From the NCBI GenBank assembly GCA_040902725.1, contig JBBDWU010000021.1, positions 1 to 38,172 on the forward strand: a stretch of 38,172 nt of DNA, in the 5' to 3' direction. The position numbers were made by a program, and so were the translations under genes. Below, piece by piece: positions 6,240-14,222 of this stretch. Under the pieces are notes generated by a model. The model made no database searches and had not been told where the DNA came from. It saw nothing but the letters and a program-made list of their open reading frames with translations. Source of the DNA: JACVRU01 sp040902725. GTDB taxonomy: Bacteria > Actinomycetota > Thermoleophilia > Gaiellales > Gaiellaceae. Every line of letters begins with the position of its first letter. Position 1 is the first letter of the stretch.

Positions 6240-7730
6240 GTGCCGATCGAGCCGCCCTCGGAACGCCGTCTCGAGGAGCTGCGGACCGACGCCGACCGCT
6301 TCATGGCGGAGCTGGACGAGGAGTACTACCTCCACTACGCCGGCCTCAAGGAGACGCTCGACCTCCAGCCGATCTACGCGCGGCACTCCCAGCTGACCGA
6401 GCTGGAGACCGCGCAGGAGGTCGGGACCGTGGTGGACGGAAACCGGCAGCGACGCGAGCTCTGGCGGTTCGTCAGCGAGGGATATCTCGGCGGCATCACG
6501 CGCGAGTTCGCCGAGCTCGAGGCGAAGCTCGAGGCCGAGCTGACGGCCCAGGTCGACGGCGAGACCGTCAGCTTCCGAATGCTCCGGCCGACGCTCGCCA
6601 ACGAGCCCGACCGCGAGAAGCGCCGGCGCCTCGACGAGATCCGCACCTCCCTGGGCGAAGAGCACCTGAACCCCGTCCATCTCGAGGCCGCCGCGGCGAT
6701 CCGCGAGGGCGTCCGGCAGCTAGGCGCGCCGACCTACCTCGAGCTCTACCGCGACCGCTTCGGGATGCAGCTGGACGAGCTCGCCGCGCAGTGCCGCACC
6801 TTCCTCGACGAGACCGAGCGGCTCTGGGAGCAGGCCGGCGACCGGCTCTACCGCGAGCGCGCCGGCGTGTCGCTCGACGAGGCGGAGCGCTGGGACACTC
6901 CCCGCGTCTTCCGCGCGCCCAACTGGGATCCGCAGTTCCCCGCCGACAAGATGGTGCCCGCCCTCGAAGGGACGCTCGCGGACTTCGGGATCGACCTCTC
7001 CGCGCAGGAGAACGTCCACCTCGACGTCGAGCAGCGGCCGCTGAAGACGCCGCGCGCCTTCTGCGCGCCGATCGAGGTCCCTGAGAAGGTCATGCTCGTG
7101 ATCCAGCCGATGGGCGGGCCCGACGACTGGCGGGCGCTCTTCCACGAGGCCGGCCACACCGAGCACTTCGCGCACACCTCAGCCGACCTGCCCGTGGAGC
7201 ACCGGCGGCTGGGCGACAACGCGGTCACCGAGGGCTGGGCGATGCTGCTCCAGCACCTGACCGACGAGCCCGCCTGGCTCACGCGGCGGCTCGACTTCCC
7301 GCGGCCCGAGGAGTTCGCCGCCGAGGGCGCGACGGGGCTGCTGCTGTTCGTCCGCCGCTACTGCGCGAAGATCCTCTACGAGCTCGAGTTCCACGCAGCC
7401 GAGGACCCGACCACGATGCAGAGCCGCTACGTCGAGCTGCTCACGGACGCGCTCAAGATCTCCCCGAGCCCGACGGACTACCTCGCCGACATCGATGCCG
7501 GCTTCTACGTCTCCTCGTACCTGCGCTCCTGGGCGTTCGAGTCGCAGCTGCGCGAGTTCCTGCGCGAGGAGTACGGGACGGAGTGGTTCGCCCGTCGCGA
7601 GGCAGGCTCGCTGCTCCGAGAGCTCTGGGAGCTCGGCCAGCAGCCGACGGCCGAGGAGCTCTTGAAGGACGTCACCGGGCAGACGCTCGAGATGGCGGCC
7701 GTCGCCGGGCGCATCCGCGAGTTCCTCTGA
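6240..7730 (+). CDS. HEXXH zinc metallopeptidase, M3-like
   Basis: 496 residues. The protein is largely helical, with a zinc-binding motif HEAGH at 302-306 (in ALFHEAGHTEHF) and a downstream glutamate at 331 in NAVTEGWAMLL, the third ligand expected of gluzincins such as oligopeptidase F and thimet oligopeptidase. No signal peptide is visible, so it is probably a cytoplasmic oligopeptidase. The length is about 100 residues shorter than classical M3 enzymes. Start: GTG 6240 is preceded by a -10-like TATCCT but no ribosome site; an ATG at 6303 is an alternative and would still keep all motifs. The stop codon overlaps the likely CTG start of the next gene. Confidence 0.8.
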   Translation: MPIEPPSERRLEELRTDADRFMAELDEEYYLHYAGLKETLDLQPIYARHSQLTELETAQEVGTVVDGNRQRRELWRFVSEGYLGGITREFAELEAKLEAELTAQVDGETVSFRMLRPTLANEPDREKRRRLDEIRTSLGEEHLNPVHLEAAAAIREGVRQLGAPTYLELYRDRFGMQLDELAAQCRTFLDETERLWEQAGDRLYRERAGVSLDEAERWDTPRVFRAPNWDPQFPADKMVPALEGTLADFGIDLSAQENVHLDVEQRPLKTPRAFCAPIEVPEKVMLVIQPMGGPDDWRALFHEAGHTEHFAHTSADLPVEHRRLGDNAVTEGWAMLLQHLTDEPAWLTRRLDFPRPEEFAAEGATGLLLFVRRYCAKILYELEFHAAEDPTTMQSRYVELLTDALKISPSPTDYLADIDAGFYVSSYLRSWAFESQLREFLREEYGTEWFARREAGSLLRELWELGQQPTAEELLKDVTGQTLEMAAVAGRIREFL

Positions 7731-8509
7731 CCCTTTCGACGGTCGAGGACGCCGCCGCGTGGGTCGACGAGGTCGGGATCGGGCTGCTCTTCCCGAGCGC
7801 CGACCACGTGCTGCGGTCGCTCTGGGAGGCGGTCGCCGGCGACACCGACGTCAGCTGGGCGGTTCGCGATGAGGACGGCGTGTTCGTCGCCTTCACGCCG
7901 GCGATGGAGAAGGTCTGGGCGTGGAAGGACGAGCTGCCTCGGCGCCGGCTCGCCTGCATCGGCCTGCACGTCGTGCGGACGACCGGCCTCGTCGCGCCGC
8001 GGCTGGTCCCCGCGCTCTACGCGCTGACCGGTCGGAGCGGTGCGCTGGAGGACTTCCGCGACGAGGAGCTCGAGCCGCTGCAGCGGGAGGTTGCGGAGGC
8101 GGCGCTCGAGCTCGGGCGCCCCACGAGCCGCCGGGAGCTGCGTCTGCTTGTCGGCCGGGAGAAGCGCCACGTCGATGCGGCGGTGAACGTCCTCCAGCGG
8201 AAGCTGATCCTCACGAACGCGGGTCGCGACGACACGGGGAGCGGCTGGGCCTCGACGCTCCATGACCTCTTCGCCCGGCGCTGGCGCGCGCGGCTGCGGA
8301 GGATCCCGCCCCGGGAGAAGGCGTTACGCGCGTTGACCGAGCCCGTCGTCCGCGCCGCCGGGGACGTGTCCGTAGCCGACCTCGCGGCGGCGTTACGGCT
8401 GCGGCGGCGCGAAGCGTCCACGGTGCTGGAGGAGCTCGAGGCGGCCGGTGCGCTCGAACGCCGCGACGAGGACGGCGTTGCCGTTTGGGTGGCGCGGCGC
8501 GAGACTTAG
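7727..8509 (+). CDS. Winged-helix-like protein of unknown function
   Basis: About 260 residues. The frame carries gene-like protein from VPLTLSTVEDAAAWVDEVGIG onward. No ATG or GTG lies near that point; a CTG at 7727 overlaps the preceding TGA as CTGA and is the best start, while GTG 7808 would remove 27 residues that look like part of the domain. Visible features are an N-terminal segment with Leu-Trp-Glu-Ala and an AFTPAMEKVWAWKDELPRR stretch, a middle helical region starting PTSRRELRLLVG that resembles a helix-turn-helix, and a C-terminal second winged-helix-like region (VSVADLAAALRLRRREASTV, about 215-240). I think it belongs to an uncharacterised actinobacterial family distantly like the winged-helix AlkZ/YcaQ proteins, but the function is unknown. 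Confidence 0.6.
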   Translation: MTLSTVEDAAAWVDEVGIGLLFPSADHVLRSLWEAVAGDTDVSWAVRDEDGVFVAFTPAMEKVWAWKDELPRRRLACIGLHVVRTTGLVAPRLVPALYALTGRSGALEDFRDEELEPLQREVAEAALELGRPTSRRELRLLVGREKRHVDAAVNVLQRKLILTNAGRDDTGSGWASTLHDLFARRWRARLRRIPPREKALRALTEPVVRAAGDVSVADLAAALRLRRREASTVLEELEAAGALERRDEDGVAVWVARRET

Positions 8510-8512
8510 GCA

Positions 8513-9859
8513 ATGGAGATCCCCGAGACCCGGTACGCCCGCAGCGGCGACGTCAACATCGCCTACCAGGTCGTGGGCGAGGGCGGGCACGACGTCGTCT
8601 ACATCCCCGGATTCGTCTCCAACGTCGAGCTGAACTGGCAGCACCCGCTGTTCGCGGCGCTGAACGAGCGGCTGGCGTCGATGGCCCGGCTGATCGTCTT
8701 CGACAAGCGCGGCACGGGCCTCTCCGACCGCGTCCAGGGCATCCCTTCGCTCGAGGTGCGGATGGACGACGCACGCGCGGTGATGGACGCGGCCGACTCG
8801 GAACGGGCCGCGCTCGTGGGCGTTTCCGAGGGCGGCCCGATGACCTTCCTGTTCGCGGCCACGTACCCCGAGCGGACGACCGCCGCCGTCGTCTACGGCA
8901 CGAGTCTCGGCGTCTGGACACCGGAGACGCCCTGGCTGAGCACGCGCGAGCAGACGCTGGCGCGGCTGTCGGAGGCCGAGGGGCGGTGGGGGTCGCTCGA
9001 GTACACGCGGGAGTGGGTCGCCGTGAGGTCGCCGAGCCTTGCCAACGACGAGGAGTACGTCCAGTGGATTGCCACGTATCTTCGGGGCAGCGCCAGCCCC
9101 GGCGCGGTCGCCCAACTGAGGCGCATGAACGCGGACATAGACATCCGGCACGTCCTGTCGGCCGTGCGAGTCCCCACCCTGCTCGTCCACCGGACGGAGG
9201 ATCCGATCCCGGTGGCCAACGCGCGCTATATCGCCGAGCGTGTTCCGGGCGCCCGTTTGGTGGAGATCCCGGGCCGCGACCACGCACCCTGGTACGAGTA
9301 CGACCAGTGGCTCGACCCGGTTGAGGAATTTCTCGGCGAGGTCTGGGCGGCTGAGCCCTGGGACGCCGACGAGCCCGACCGCGTGCTAGCGACCGTCCTC
9401 TTCACGGACATCTGCGGCTCGACCGCCCGCGCGGCCGAGCTCGGCGACCGAGGCTGGCGCGAGCTGCTCCAGCGCCACCACCAGCTTGTCCGCACCCAGC
9501 TAACGCGCTTTCGCGGCCGTGAGGTCGACACCGCGGGCGACGGCTTCTTCGCCACCTTCGACGGCCCGGCCCGCGCGGTCCGCTGTGCCCAGGCGATCGC
9601 CTCGGCGGTGCAGGACGTGGGCATCGACATCCGCGCCGGCCTCCATACCGGAGAGGTCGAGCTCGAGGGCGACGGCGTGCGCGGGATCGCAGTCCACATC
9701 GGCGCGCGCGTCGCGTCGGAGGCCGGGCCCGGCGAGGTGCTCGTCTCCTCGACGGTGAAGGACCTCGTCGCGGGCTCGGGGCTCGAGTTCGAGGAGCGCG
9801 GCGCCGCCGAGCTGAAGGGCGTGCCCGGCGAGTGGCGGCTCTTCGCCCTGCGGAGCTAG
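8513..9859 (+). CDS. Alpha/beta hydrolase fused to a class III adenylate/guanylate cyclase domain
   Basis: 448 residues. Residues about 5-280 are an alpha/beta hydrolase with the nucleophile elbow GVSEGG (Ser105) and a candidate catalytic His257 in GRDHAPW. Residues about 285-448 form a class III nucleotide cyclase domain: LFTDICGST and VDTAGDGFFATF supply the two metal-binding aspartates, and AVHIGARVASEAGPGEVLVS is the transition-state region, with Arg kept and the usual Asn replaced by His, as in many actinobacterial and rhizobial members. The likely product is cAMP made in the cytoplasm; the hydrolase part may sense or destroy a small ligand (inference). The gene follows the winged-helix gene by three bases and ends before a structured convergent region. 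Confidence 0.88.
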   Translation: MEIPETRYARSGDVNIAYQVVGEGGHDVVYIPGFVSNVELNWQHPLFAALNERLASMARLIVFDKRGTGLSDRVQGIPSLEVRMDDARAVMDAADSERAALVGVSEGGPMTFLFAATYPERTTAAVVYGTSLGVWTPETPWLSTREQTLARLSEAEGRWGSLEYTREWVAVRSPSLANDEEYVQWIATYLRGSASPGAVAQLRRMNADIDIRHVLSAVRVPTLLVHRTEDPIPVANARYIAERVPGARLVEIPGRDHAPWYEYDQWLDPVEEFLGEVWAAEPWDADEPDRVLATVLFTDICGSTARAAELGDRGWRELLQRHHQLVRTQLTRFRGREVDTAGDGFFATFDGPARAVRCAQAIASAVQDVGIDIRAGLHTGEVELEGDGVRGIAVHIGARVASEAGPGEVLVSSTVKDLVAGSGLEFEERGAAELKGVPGEWRLFALRS

Positions 9860-9878
9860 CCAATAGCCGCCACCTACT

Positions 9879-9948
9879 TGCGCTTGTGTTCCATCGCACG
9901 AGTCGCCCGCAACTCGTGATTTGCAACGCAAGCGCAGGCTTGCGGGCG
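9879..9948. terminator. Nested, mutually exclusive hairpins between convergent genes
   Basis: Four perfect inverted repeats lie in 70 bases: 9879-9886 with 9929-9936 (TGCGCTTG), 9897-9903 with 9912-9918 (CACGAGT), 9904-9912 with 9940-9948 (CGCCCGCAA), and 9927-9933 with 9938-9944 (CGCAAGC, loop GCAG). The first encloses the second; the last excludes both the first and third. The position between a plus gene and a minus gene fits a bidirectional terminator, but no T-tract is present and the switching potential is notable. Confidence 0.5.
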
Positions 9949-9949
9949 G

Positions 9950-10477
9950 TTAGAGAGAGCCGCCGGCCGCCGTGGGGGCGGCGCCGGAGGGCTCGGCCGC
10001 GGCGACGCTCGTCCGGGCCAGATACTCCTCCACGAGCAGCAGGTTCTCGCGCGACCGCTCCACGATCGCGAGCAGGCTGGACATGCTCGCGACCTCCTCG
10101 CGCTGCTCCTCGAAGAACCAGTGCAGGAACTGCTCGCCGACGAGGTCGTTGTCCTCGCGGGCGATGCCGGCGATGCGGGCGATGTCCGCCGTGACGCGCT
10201 TCTCCTGCTCGAGGGCCAGCCGGACCGGCTCGACCGCGTCGCCGAACTCGGTCTTCGGGGCCTCGACGCCGGGCACGACGACGCGCTCGCCCGAGTCGAG
10301 CAGGTACTGCACCATGATCATCGCGTGGTTCCGCTCCTCGACCGCCTGGCGGTAGAAGTGGGACGCCAGCTGTTGGAGGGTCTCCGCGTCGTAGTAGACG
10401 GCGATCGCGACGTACTGCTGGGAGGCGGCGTACTCGCGCGCGATCTGCTCGTTGAGCGCGTCGTGGAAGCGGCCCAT
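9950..10477 (-). CDS. Ferritin
   Basis: 175 residues. This is a four-helix iron-storage protein: EQIAREYAASQQYVAIAVYY is helix A, FYRQAVEERNHAMIMVQYLL carries the ferroxidase E-x-x-H pair, and EQFLHWFFEEQREEVASM is helix D with its conserved Glu residues. It should form a cytosolic 24-mer that oxidises and stores iron. The Ala/Pro/Gly-rich tail after residue 155 is extra and looks disordered. A TAGAGT box six bases before the ATG suggests leaderless transcription, and a GACTC/GAGTC inverted repeat overlaps that box, which could be an operator. Confidence 0.9.
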   Translation of the reverse strand: MGRFHDALNEQIAREYAASQQYVAIAVYYDAETLQQLASHFYRQAVEERNHAMIMVQYLLDSGERVVVPGVEAPKTEFGDAVEPVRLALEQEKRVTADIARIAGIAREDNDLVGEQFLHWFFEEQREEVASMSSLLAIVERSRENLLLVEEYLARTSVAAAEPSGAAPTAAGGSL

Positions 10478-10482
10478 GCGGC

Positions 10483-10496
10483 GACTCTACCGAGTC
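10483..10496 (-). promoter_or_regulatory. Ferritin -10 box inside an inverted repeat
   Basis: GACTC (10483-10487) and GAGTC (10492-10496) flank TACC. On the minus strand TAGAGT (10489-10484) lies six bases before the ferritin ATG. A repressor binding this repeat would cover the -10 element. The regulator is unknown; the repeat is shorter than a typical Fur, DtxR or IdeR box. Confidence 0.35.
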
Positions 10497-10530
10497 GGTC
10501 CGTCCATCCGGCTCTGCATACTCCGCACCG

Positions 10531-11871
10531 ATGGGGAGGACTCGGGTCCTGATCGCGGGCGCCGCCGGCCGCGACTTCCACAACTTCAACGTCGTCTACC
10601 GCAACCGGCCCGATGCCGAGGTCGTCGCCTTCACAGCCACCCAGATCCCCAACATCGACGACCGCGTCTATCCGGGAGCGCTCGCAGGGCCGCTCTACCC
10701 GGAGGGGATCCCGATCCTCCCGGAGCACGAGCTCGAGACGCTCGTCCGCGAGCACGAGATCGACGAGGTCGTCTTCGCCTACTCAGACGTCACGCACGAG
10801 CACGTGATGCACATCGGCTCGCGCGCGCTCGCGGCCGGCGCCTCGTACCGCCTGCTCTCGCCCGCTGAGACGATGCTCGCCTCCACCAAGCCGAGCGTGG
10901 CGATCTGCGCGGTGCGCACGGGGTCCGGGAAGAGCCAGACGACGCGGCGCGTCGCCGCGCTGCTGCGGGACGCGGGCCGCAAGGTCGCCGTCCTGCGGCA
11001 CCCGATGCCGTACGGCGACCTGACGCGCCAGGCCGTCCAGCGCTTCGAGCGCTACGAGGACCTCGACGCCCACGACCCCACGATCGAGGAGCGGGAGGAG
11101 TACGAGCCGCACCTCGCCGAGGGCAACCTCGTCTTCGCCGGCATCGACTACGAGGCGATCCTGCGCCAGGCGGAGCAGGAGGCGGACGCGATCGTCTGGG
11201 ACGGGGGCAACAACGACACGCCCTTCGTCCGCCCGAACCTGCACATCGTCGTCGTCGACCCGCACCGCGCCGGCCACGAGCTGCTCTACCACCCCGGCGA
11301 GACGAACCTGCGGATGGCGGACGTGTGCGTCGTGAACAAGGTCGATAGCGCTGAGCAGGCCGGGATCGACGCCGTGCTCGCCTCGATCCACGAGCACAAC
11401 CCGAATGCGACCGTCGTCCTTGCCGCCTCCCCGATCACCGTCGAGGAGAACGGCGTCAAGATCGAGGGCAAGCGGGTGCTCTGCATCGAGGACGGGCCCA
11501 CGCTCACCCATGGCGAGATGACGTTCGGGGCGGCTGTGCTTGCCGCGCGGGCCAACGGGGCCGCCGAGCTCGTCGACCCGCGCCCGTTCGCGGTCGGCTC
11601 GATCGCCGAGACCTTCGCCGCCTACCCCAACGTCGGGCCGCTGCTGCCGGCGATGGGCTACGGGCAGAAGCAGATGGACGAGCTGCGGGAGACGATCGAG
11701 CGCTCGGACGCCGACGTCGTCTTGATCGGGACGCCGATCGACCTCCGGCGCCTGATCGACTTCGACAAGCCGGCGCTGCGCGTCACCTACCGGCTCGACG
11801 AGGTCGGGGAGCCGACGCTCGCCGACGTGCTGGCCGCATACGGCCTGATCGAGGCCGAAGCGCTGGTTTGA
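10531..11871 (+). CDS. Cyclic 2,3-diphosphoglycerate synthetase-like P-loop protein (COG2403 type)
   Basis: 446 residues. The N-terminus VLIAGAAGRDFHNFNVVYR and the IPNIDDRVYPG, YSDVTHEHVM and SPAETML segments match the family of archaeal cyclic 2,3-diphosphoglycerate synthetase and its bacterial homologues. A P-loop lies at 131-135 (GSGKS in RTGSGKSQTTRR), WDGGNNDTPF follows at about 227, and a GTPase-like NKVD occurs near residue 269. The archaeal enzyme cyclises 2,3-bisphosphoglycerate using ATP, but bacterial homologues are uncharacterised. Here it is translationally coupled (TTGA overlap) to carbamate kinase and followed by ornithine carbamoyltransferase, so a role in carbamoyl-phosphate or arginine metabolism is more likely than osmolyte synthesis (inference). 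A CATACT sequence eight bases before the ATG may be the -10 box. Confidence 0.75.
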   Translation: MGRTRVLIAGAAGRDFHNFNVVYRNRPDAEVVAFTATQIPNIDDRVYPGALAGPLYPEGIPILPEHELETLVREHEIDEVVFAYSDVTHEHVMHIGSRALAAGASYRLLSPAETMLASTKPSVAICAVRTGSGKSQTTRRVAALLRDAGRKVAVLRHPMPYGDLTRQAVQRFERYEDLDAHDPTIEEREEYEPHLAEGNLVFAGIDYEAILRQAEQEADAIVWDGGNNDTPFVRPNLHIVVVDPHRAGHELLYHPGETNLRMADVCVVNKVDSAEQAGIDAVLASIHEHNPNATVVLAASPITVEENGVKIEGKRVLCIEDGPTLTHGEMTFGAAVLAARANGAAELVDPRPFAVGSIAETFAAYPNVGPLLPAMGYGQKQMDELRETIERSDADVVLIGTPIDLRRLIDFDKPALRVTYRLDEVGEPTLADVLAAYGLIEAEALV

Positions 11872-12638
11872 GGACCGTGGTCGCCCTGGGCGGGCACCTG
11901 CTCGCCCACGACGGGCTGGAGGACATCGGCGCCGCGCTCGACGCGCTGGCCGGCGACGAGCTCGTCTTCACACACGGCAACGGCCCCCAGGTCGGCGAGC
12001 GCTACCCCGATGAGGCTCTGCACGCGGCGGTCGCGCGGACGCAGGCGGAGATCGGCGCGGAGCTCGCCGTCGCGCTCGAGGCCGTCTGCGTGATCACCCA
12101 CGTCGTCGTCGATCCCGCCGACCCGGCGTTCGGCGAGCCGACCAAGCCGATCGGGCCGTGGCTCGACGAGCGGCCCGACGGTGACGTGATCCACGACGAG
12201 GAGCGCGGCTGGCGTCGCGTCGTCGCCTCGCCGCCGCCGCTCGAGATCGTCGAGCTCTCGGCGATCCGCGCGCTCGTGGAGGCCGGCGAGCGCGTGATCG
12301 CGTGCGGCGGCGGCGGGATCCCGGTGGCCGGGGGCCGTGGCGTCGACGCCGTCATCGACAAGGACCGGGCCTCGGCGCTGCTCGCCGAGGGGATTGGCGC
12401 GGAGCGCCTAGTCGTCCTCACGGACGTGGACGCCGTCCTCGACGGCGGGGGAGCACCGATCGAACGGCTGACCCCCGCCGAGGCGGAAGCGCTCGTCCCG
12501 TCGCTGCCGGCCGGCTCCATGGGCCCGAAGGTCGAGGCGTGCGCAGCCTTCGTCCGCGCGACCGGCGGCGAGGCCCTGATCACGTCCGCCCGCGCCCTAG
12601 GCACCCGGGCGGGGACGCGAATCGCCGTACGATCTTGA
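11868..12638 (+). CDS. arcC: Carbamate kinase, short form
   Basis: 256 residues from a TTG start that overlaps the preceding stop by four bases. It interconverts carbamoyl phosphate plus ADP with carbamate plus ATP. Family motifs are present: FTHGNGPQVG (about 31-40), PTKPIGP, CGGGGIPV, AVIDKDRASALLA, VLTDVDAV and GSMGPKVEA. Two oddities: the usual N-terminal ALGGNAL reads ALGGHLL, replacing a conserved Asn, and the protein is about 50 residues shorter than typical ArcC, apparently because the protruding subdomain after KPIGP is reduced. The missing Asn could lower activity or reflect a divergent subfamily. With ornithine carbamoyltransferase downstream, it suits ATP production from citrulline or the reverse use of carbamoyl phosphate. 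Confidence 0.87.
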   Translation: MRTVVALGGHLLAHDGLEDIGAALDALAGDELVFTHGNGPQVGERYPDEALHAAVARTQAEIGAELAVALEAVCVITHVVVDPADPAFGEPTKPIGPWLDERPDGDVIHDEERGWRRVVASPPPLEIVELSAIRALVEAGERVIACGGGGIPVAGGRGVDAVIDKDRASALLAEGIGAERLVVLTDVDAVLDGGGAPIERLTPAEAEALVPSLPAGSMGPKVEACAAFVRATGGEALITSARALGTRAGTRIAVRS

Positions 12639-12642
12639 GCCT

Positions 12643-13521
12643 GTGGACGCGCTGAAGGGCCGGGACTTCCTGCGGGTGGCGGATTGGTCGGGCGACGAAC
12701 TCACTGCCGTCCTCGACCTTGCCGATGGGTTGAAGGCCGGGACGGAGCAGCGGCGGCTCGATGGCCGCACGCTGGGGATGATCTTCGAGAAGCCGTCGAC
12801 GCGGACGCGCGTCTCCTTCGAGGTGGGGATCGCCCAGCTCGGCGGCGTCGGCCTGTATCTCTCCGCGAACGACCTTCAGCTCGGCCGCGGCGAGACGATC
12901 AAGGACACGGCCCTCGTGCTGTCGCGCTATCTCGACGCGATCATGATCCGCACCTTCGCGCAGGCGGACATCGAGGAGCTCGCGGAGCATGCCGGCATAC
13001 CGGTGATCAACGGCCTCACCGACGAGCACCATCCCTGCCAAGCGCTAGCGGACGCCATGACGATCCGCGAGCGCCTGGGCCGCCTCGAAGGCGTCCGGGT
13101 CGCCTACGTGGGTGACGGCAACAACGTGTGCGTGTCGCTCGCGGAGGCCGCCGAGCGGCTCGGGATGAGCTTCGTCGCGGCGACGCCACCGGGGTACGAG
13201 CCGCCGCTCGAAGGCGCGGAGGTCACGCACGACCCGCGCGAGGCAGCGGCCGGCGCCGACATCCTCTACACCGACGTCTGGACGAGCATGGGCCAGGAGG
13301 AGGAGCGCGCCGAGCGGCTACGTGCGTTCGAGGGGTTCCAGATCAACGCCGAGTTGCTGTCCGTCGCCGCGCCCGAGGCCGTCGTCCTGCACTGCCTGCC
13401 CGCCCACTACGGCGAGGAGATCACCGAGGAGGTCGCCTACGGCCCCCGCTCAGCGCTCTGGGACGAGGCCGAGAACCGCCTGCACGCCCAGAAGGCGCTC
13501 ATGGCCCTGATCATTCCCTGA
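12643..13521 (+). CDS. argF: Ornithine carbamoyltransferase
   Basis: 292 residues from GTG 12643, slightly short of the usual 300-330. It transfers the carbamoyl group from carbamoyl phosphate to ornithine, or runs backwards in citrulline breakdown. Conserved sites are all visible: FEKPSTRTR (STRTR 52-56, carbamoyl-phosphate binding), HPCQ at 130-133, the ornithine loop DVWTSMGQEEE, and HCLP at 250-253. The catabolic or anabolic direction cannot be read from the protein; the adjacent carbamate kinase favours a catabolic or energy-yielding role, with arginine deiminase not present in the window. TACGAT nine bases upstream of the start may be an internal promoter. The stop TGA shares one base with the next ATG. 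Confidence 0.92.
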   Translation: MDALKGRDFLRVADWSGDELTAVLDLADGLKAGTEQRRLDGRTLGMIFEKPSTRTRVSFEVGIAQLGGVGLYLSANDLQLGRGETIKDTALVLSRYLDAIMIRTFAQADIEELAEHAGIPVINGLTDEHHPCQALADAMTIRERLGRLEGVRVAYVGDGNNVCVSLAEAAERLGMSFVAATPPGYEPPLEGAEVTHDPREAAAGADILYTDVWTSMGQEEERAERLRAFEGFQINAELLSVAAPEAVVLHCLPAHYGEEITEEVAYGPRSALWDEAENRLHAQKALMALIIP

Positions 13522-14222
13522 TGCTGCCGCTCAAGGACAACGTCCCCACCCGGCACTTCCCGCTCGTCACGGTCGGGCTGATCGCCACCAACGTGCTCTT
13601 CTACTTCCTCTACCAGCGCGGCGGGGTCAACGTCCCGATCGGCCCGGTGAACGAGCTCGCGTTCCACCCCTGCGAGGTCGAGGCGTCCTGCCCCGTGGTG
13701 GGCGAGGACTGGCCCGTGACCGTTTTCACCTCGATGTTCATGCACGGGGACATCCTGCACCTGGGCGGAAACATGCTCTTCCTCTGGATCTTCGGCAACA
13801 ACGTCGAGGACGCGCTCGGCCGGGTGCGCTACCTCGTCTGGTACCTCGTCGCCGGGGTCGCGGCCACCGCGGCCCAGACGGTCGTCACGCTCGGCTTCGG
13901 CAACCCGGCGGACGGCGCGATCCCGAATCTCGGGGCGAGCGGCGCGATCGCCGGCGTGCTGGGCGCCTACCTCGTCATCCTCCCGCGCGCGAGGGTGCTG
14001 ACCGCGATCTTCCTCGGCTTCATCTTCTTCCTCCAGGAGGTGCCCGCCGTCCTCTACCTGGGGCTCTGGTTCGCCTTCCAGCTCTGGCAGGGCGGCTTCG
14101 GGGTCGTCCACCCGGAGGCGGGCGGCGGGGTCGCGTTCTTCGCGCACATCGGCGGCTTCGTCTTCGGAGCGCTGACGATCCACCTCGTCAAGGCCCGGCG
14201 GCCGCTGCGGCCGCATTACTGA
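13521..14222 (+). CDS. Rhomboid family intramembrane serine protease
   Basis: 233 residues starting at ATG 13521, where TGATG joins it to the preceding gene. Rhomboids cut transmembrane segments of other proteins. About six hydrophobic segments are visible. The catalytic dyad is Ser140 in LGASGAIAGVLGAY and His209 in FFAHIGGFVFGAL. The oxyanion region is seen in FMHGDILHLGGNMLFLWIFGNNVED (split over residues about 73-97), matching the H-x-x-x-N pattern of helix 2. The insertion between helix 1 and helix 2 contains two cysteines (residues about 52-58), which could form an extracytoplasmic disulfide (inference). Its place in an arginine-type operon is unusual. Confidence 0.92.
   Translation: MLPLKDNVPTRHFPLVTVGLIATNVLFYFLYQRGGVNVPIGPVNELAFHPCEVEASCPVVGEDWPVTVFTSMFMHGDILHLGGNMLFLWIFGNNVEDALGRVRYLVWYLVAGVAATAAQTVVTLGFGNPADGAIPNLGASGAIAGVLGAYLVILPRARVLTAIFLGFIFFLQEVPAVLYLGLWFAFQLWQGGFGVVHPEAGGGVAFFAHIGGFVFGALTIHLVKARRPLRPHY

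Noticed and set aside
7583..7726. N-terminal extension of the winged-helix-like gene to GTG 7583
   Set aside because: The extra 48 residues are an Arg/Ala-rich shadow of the metallopeptidase 3' end; homology-like text begins only after 7720.
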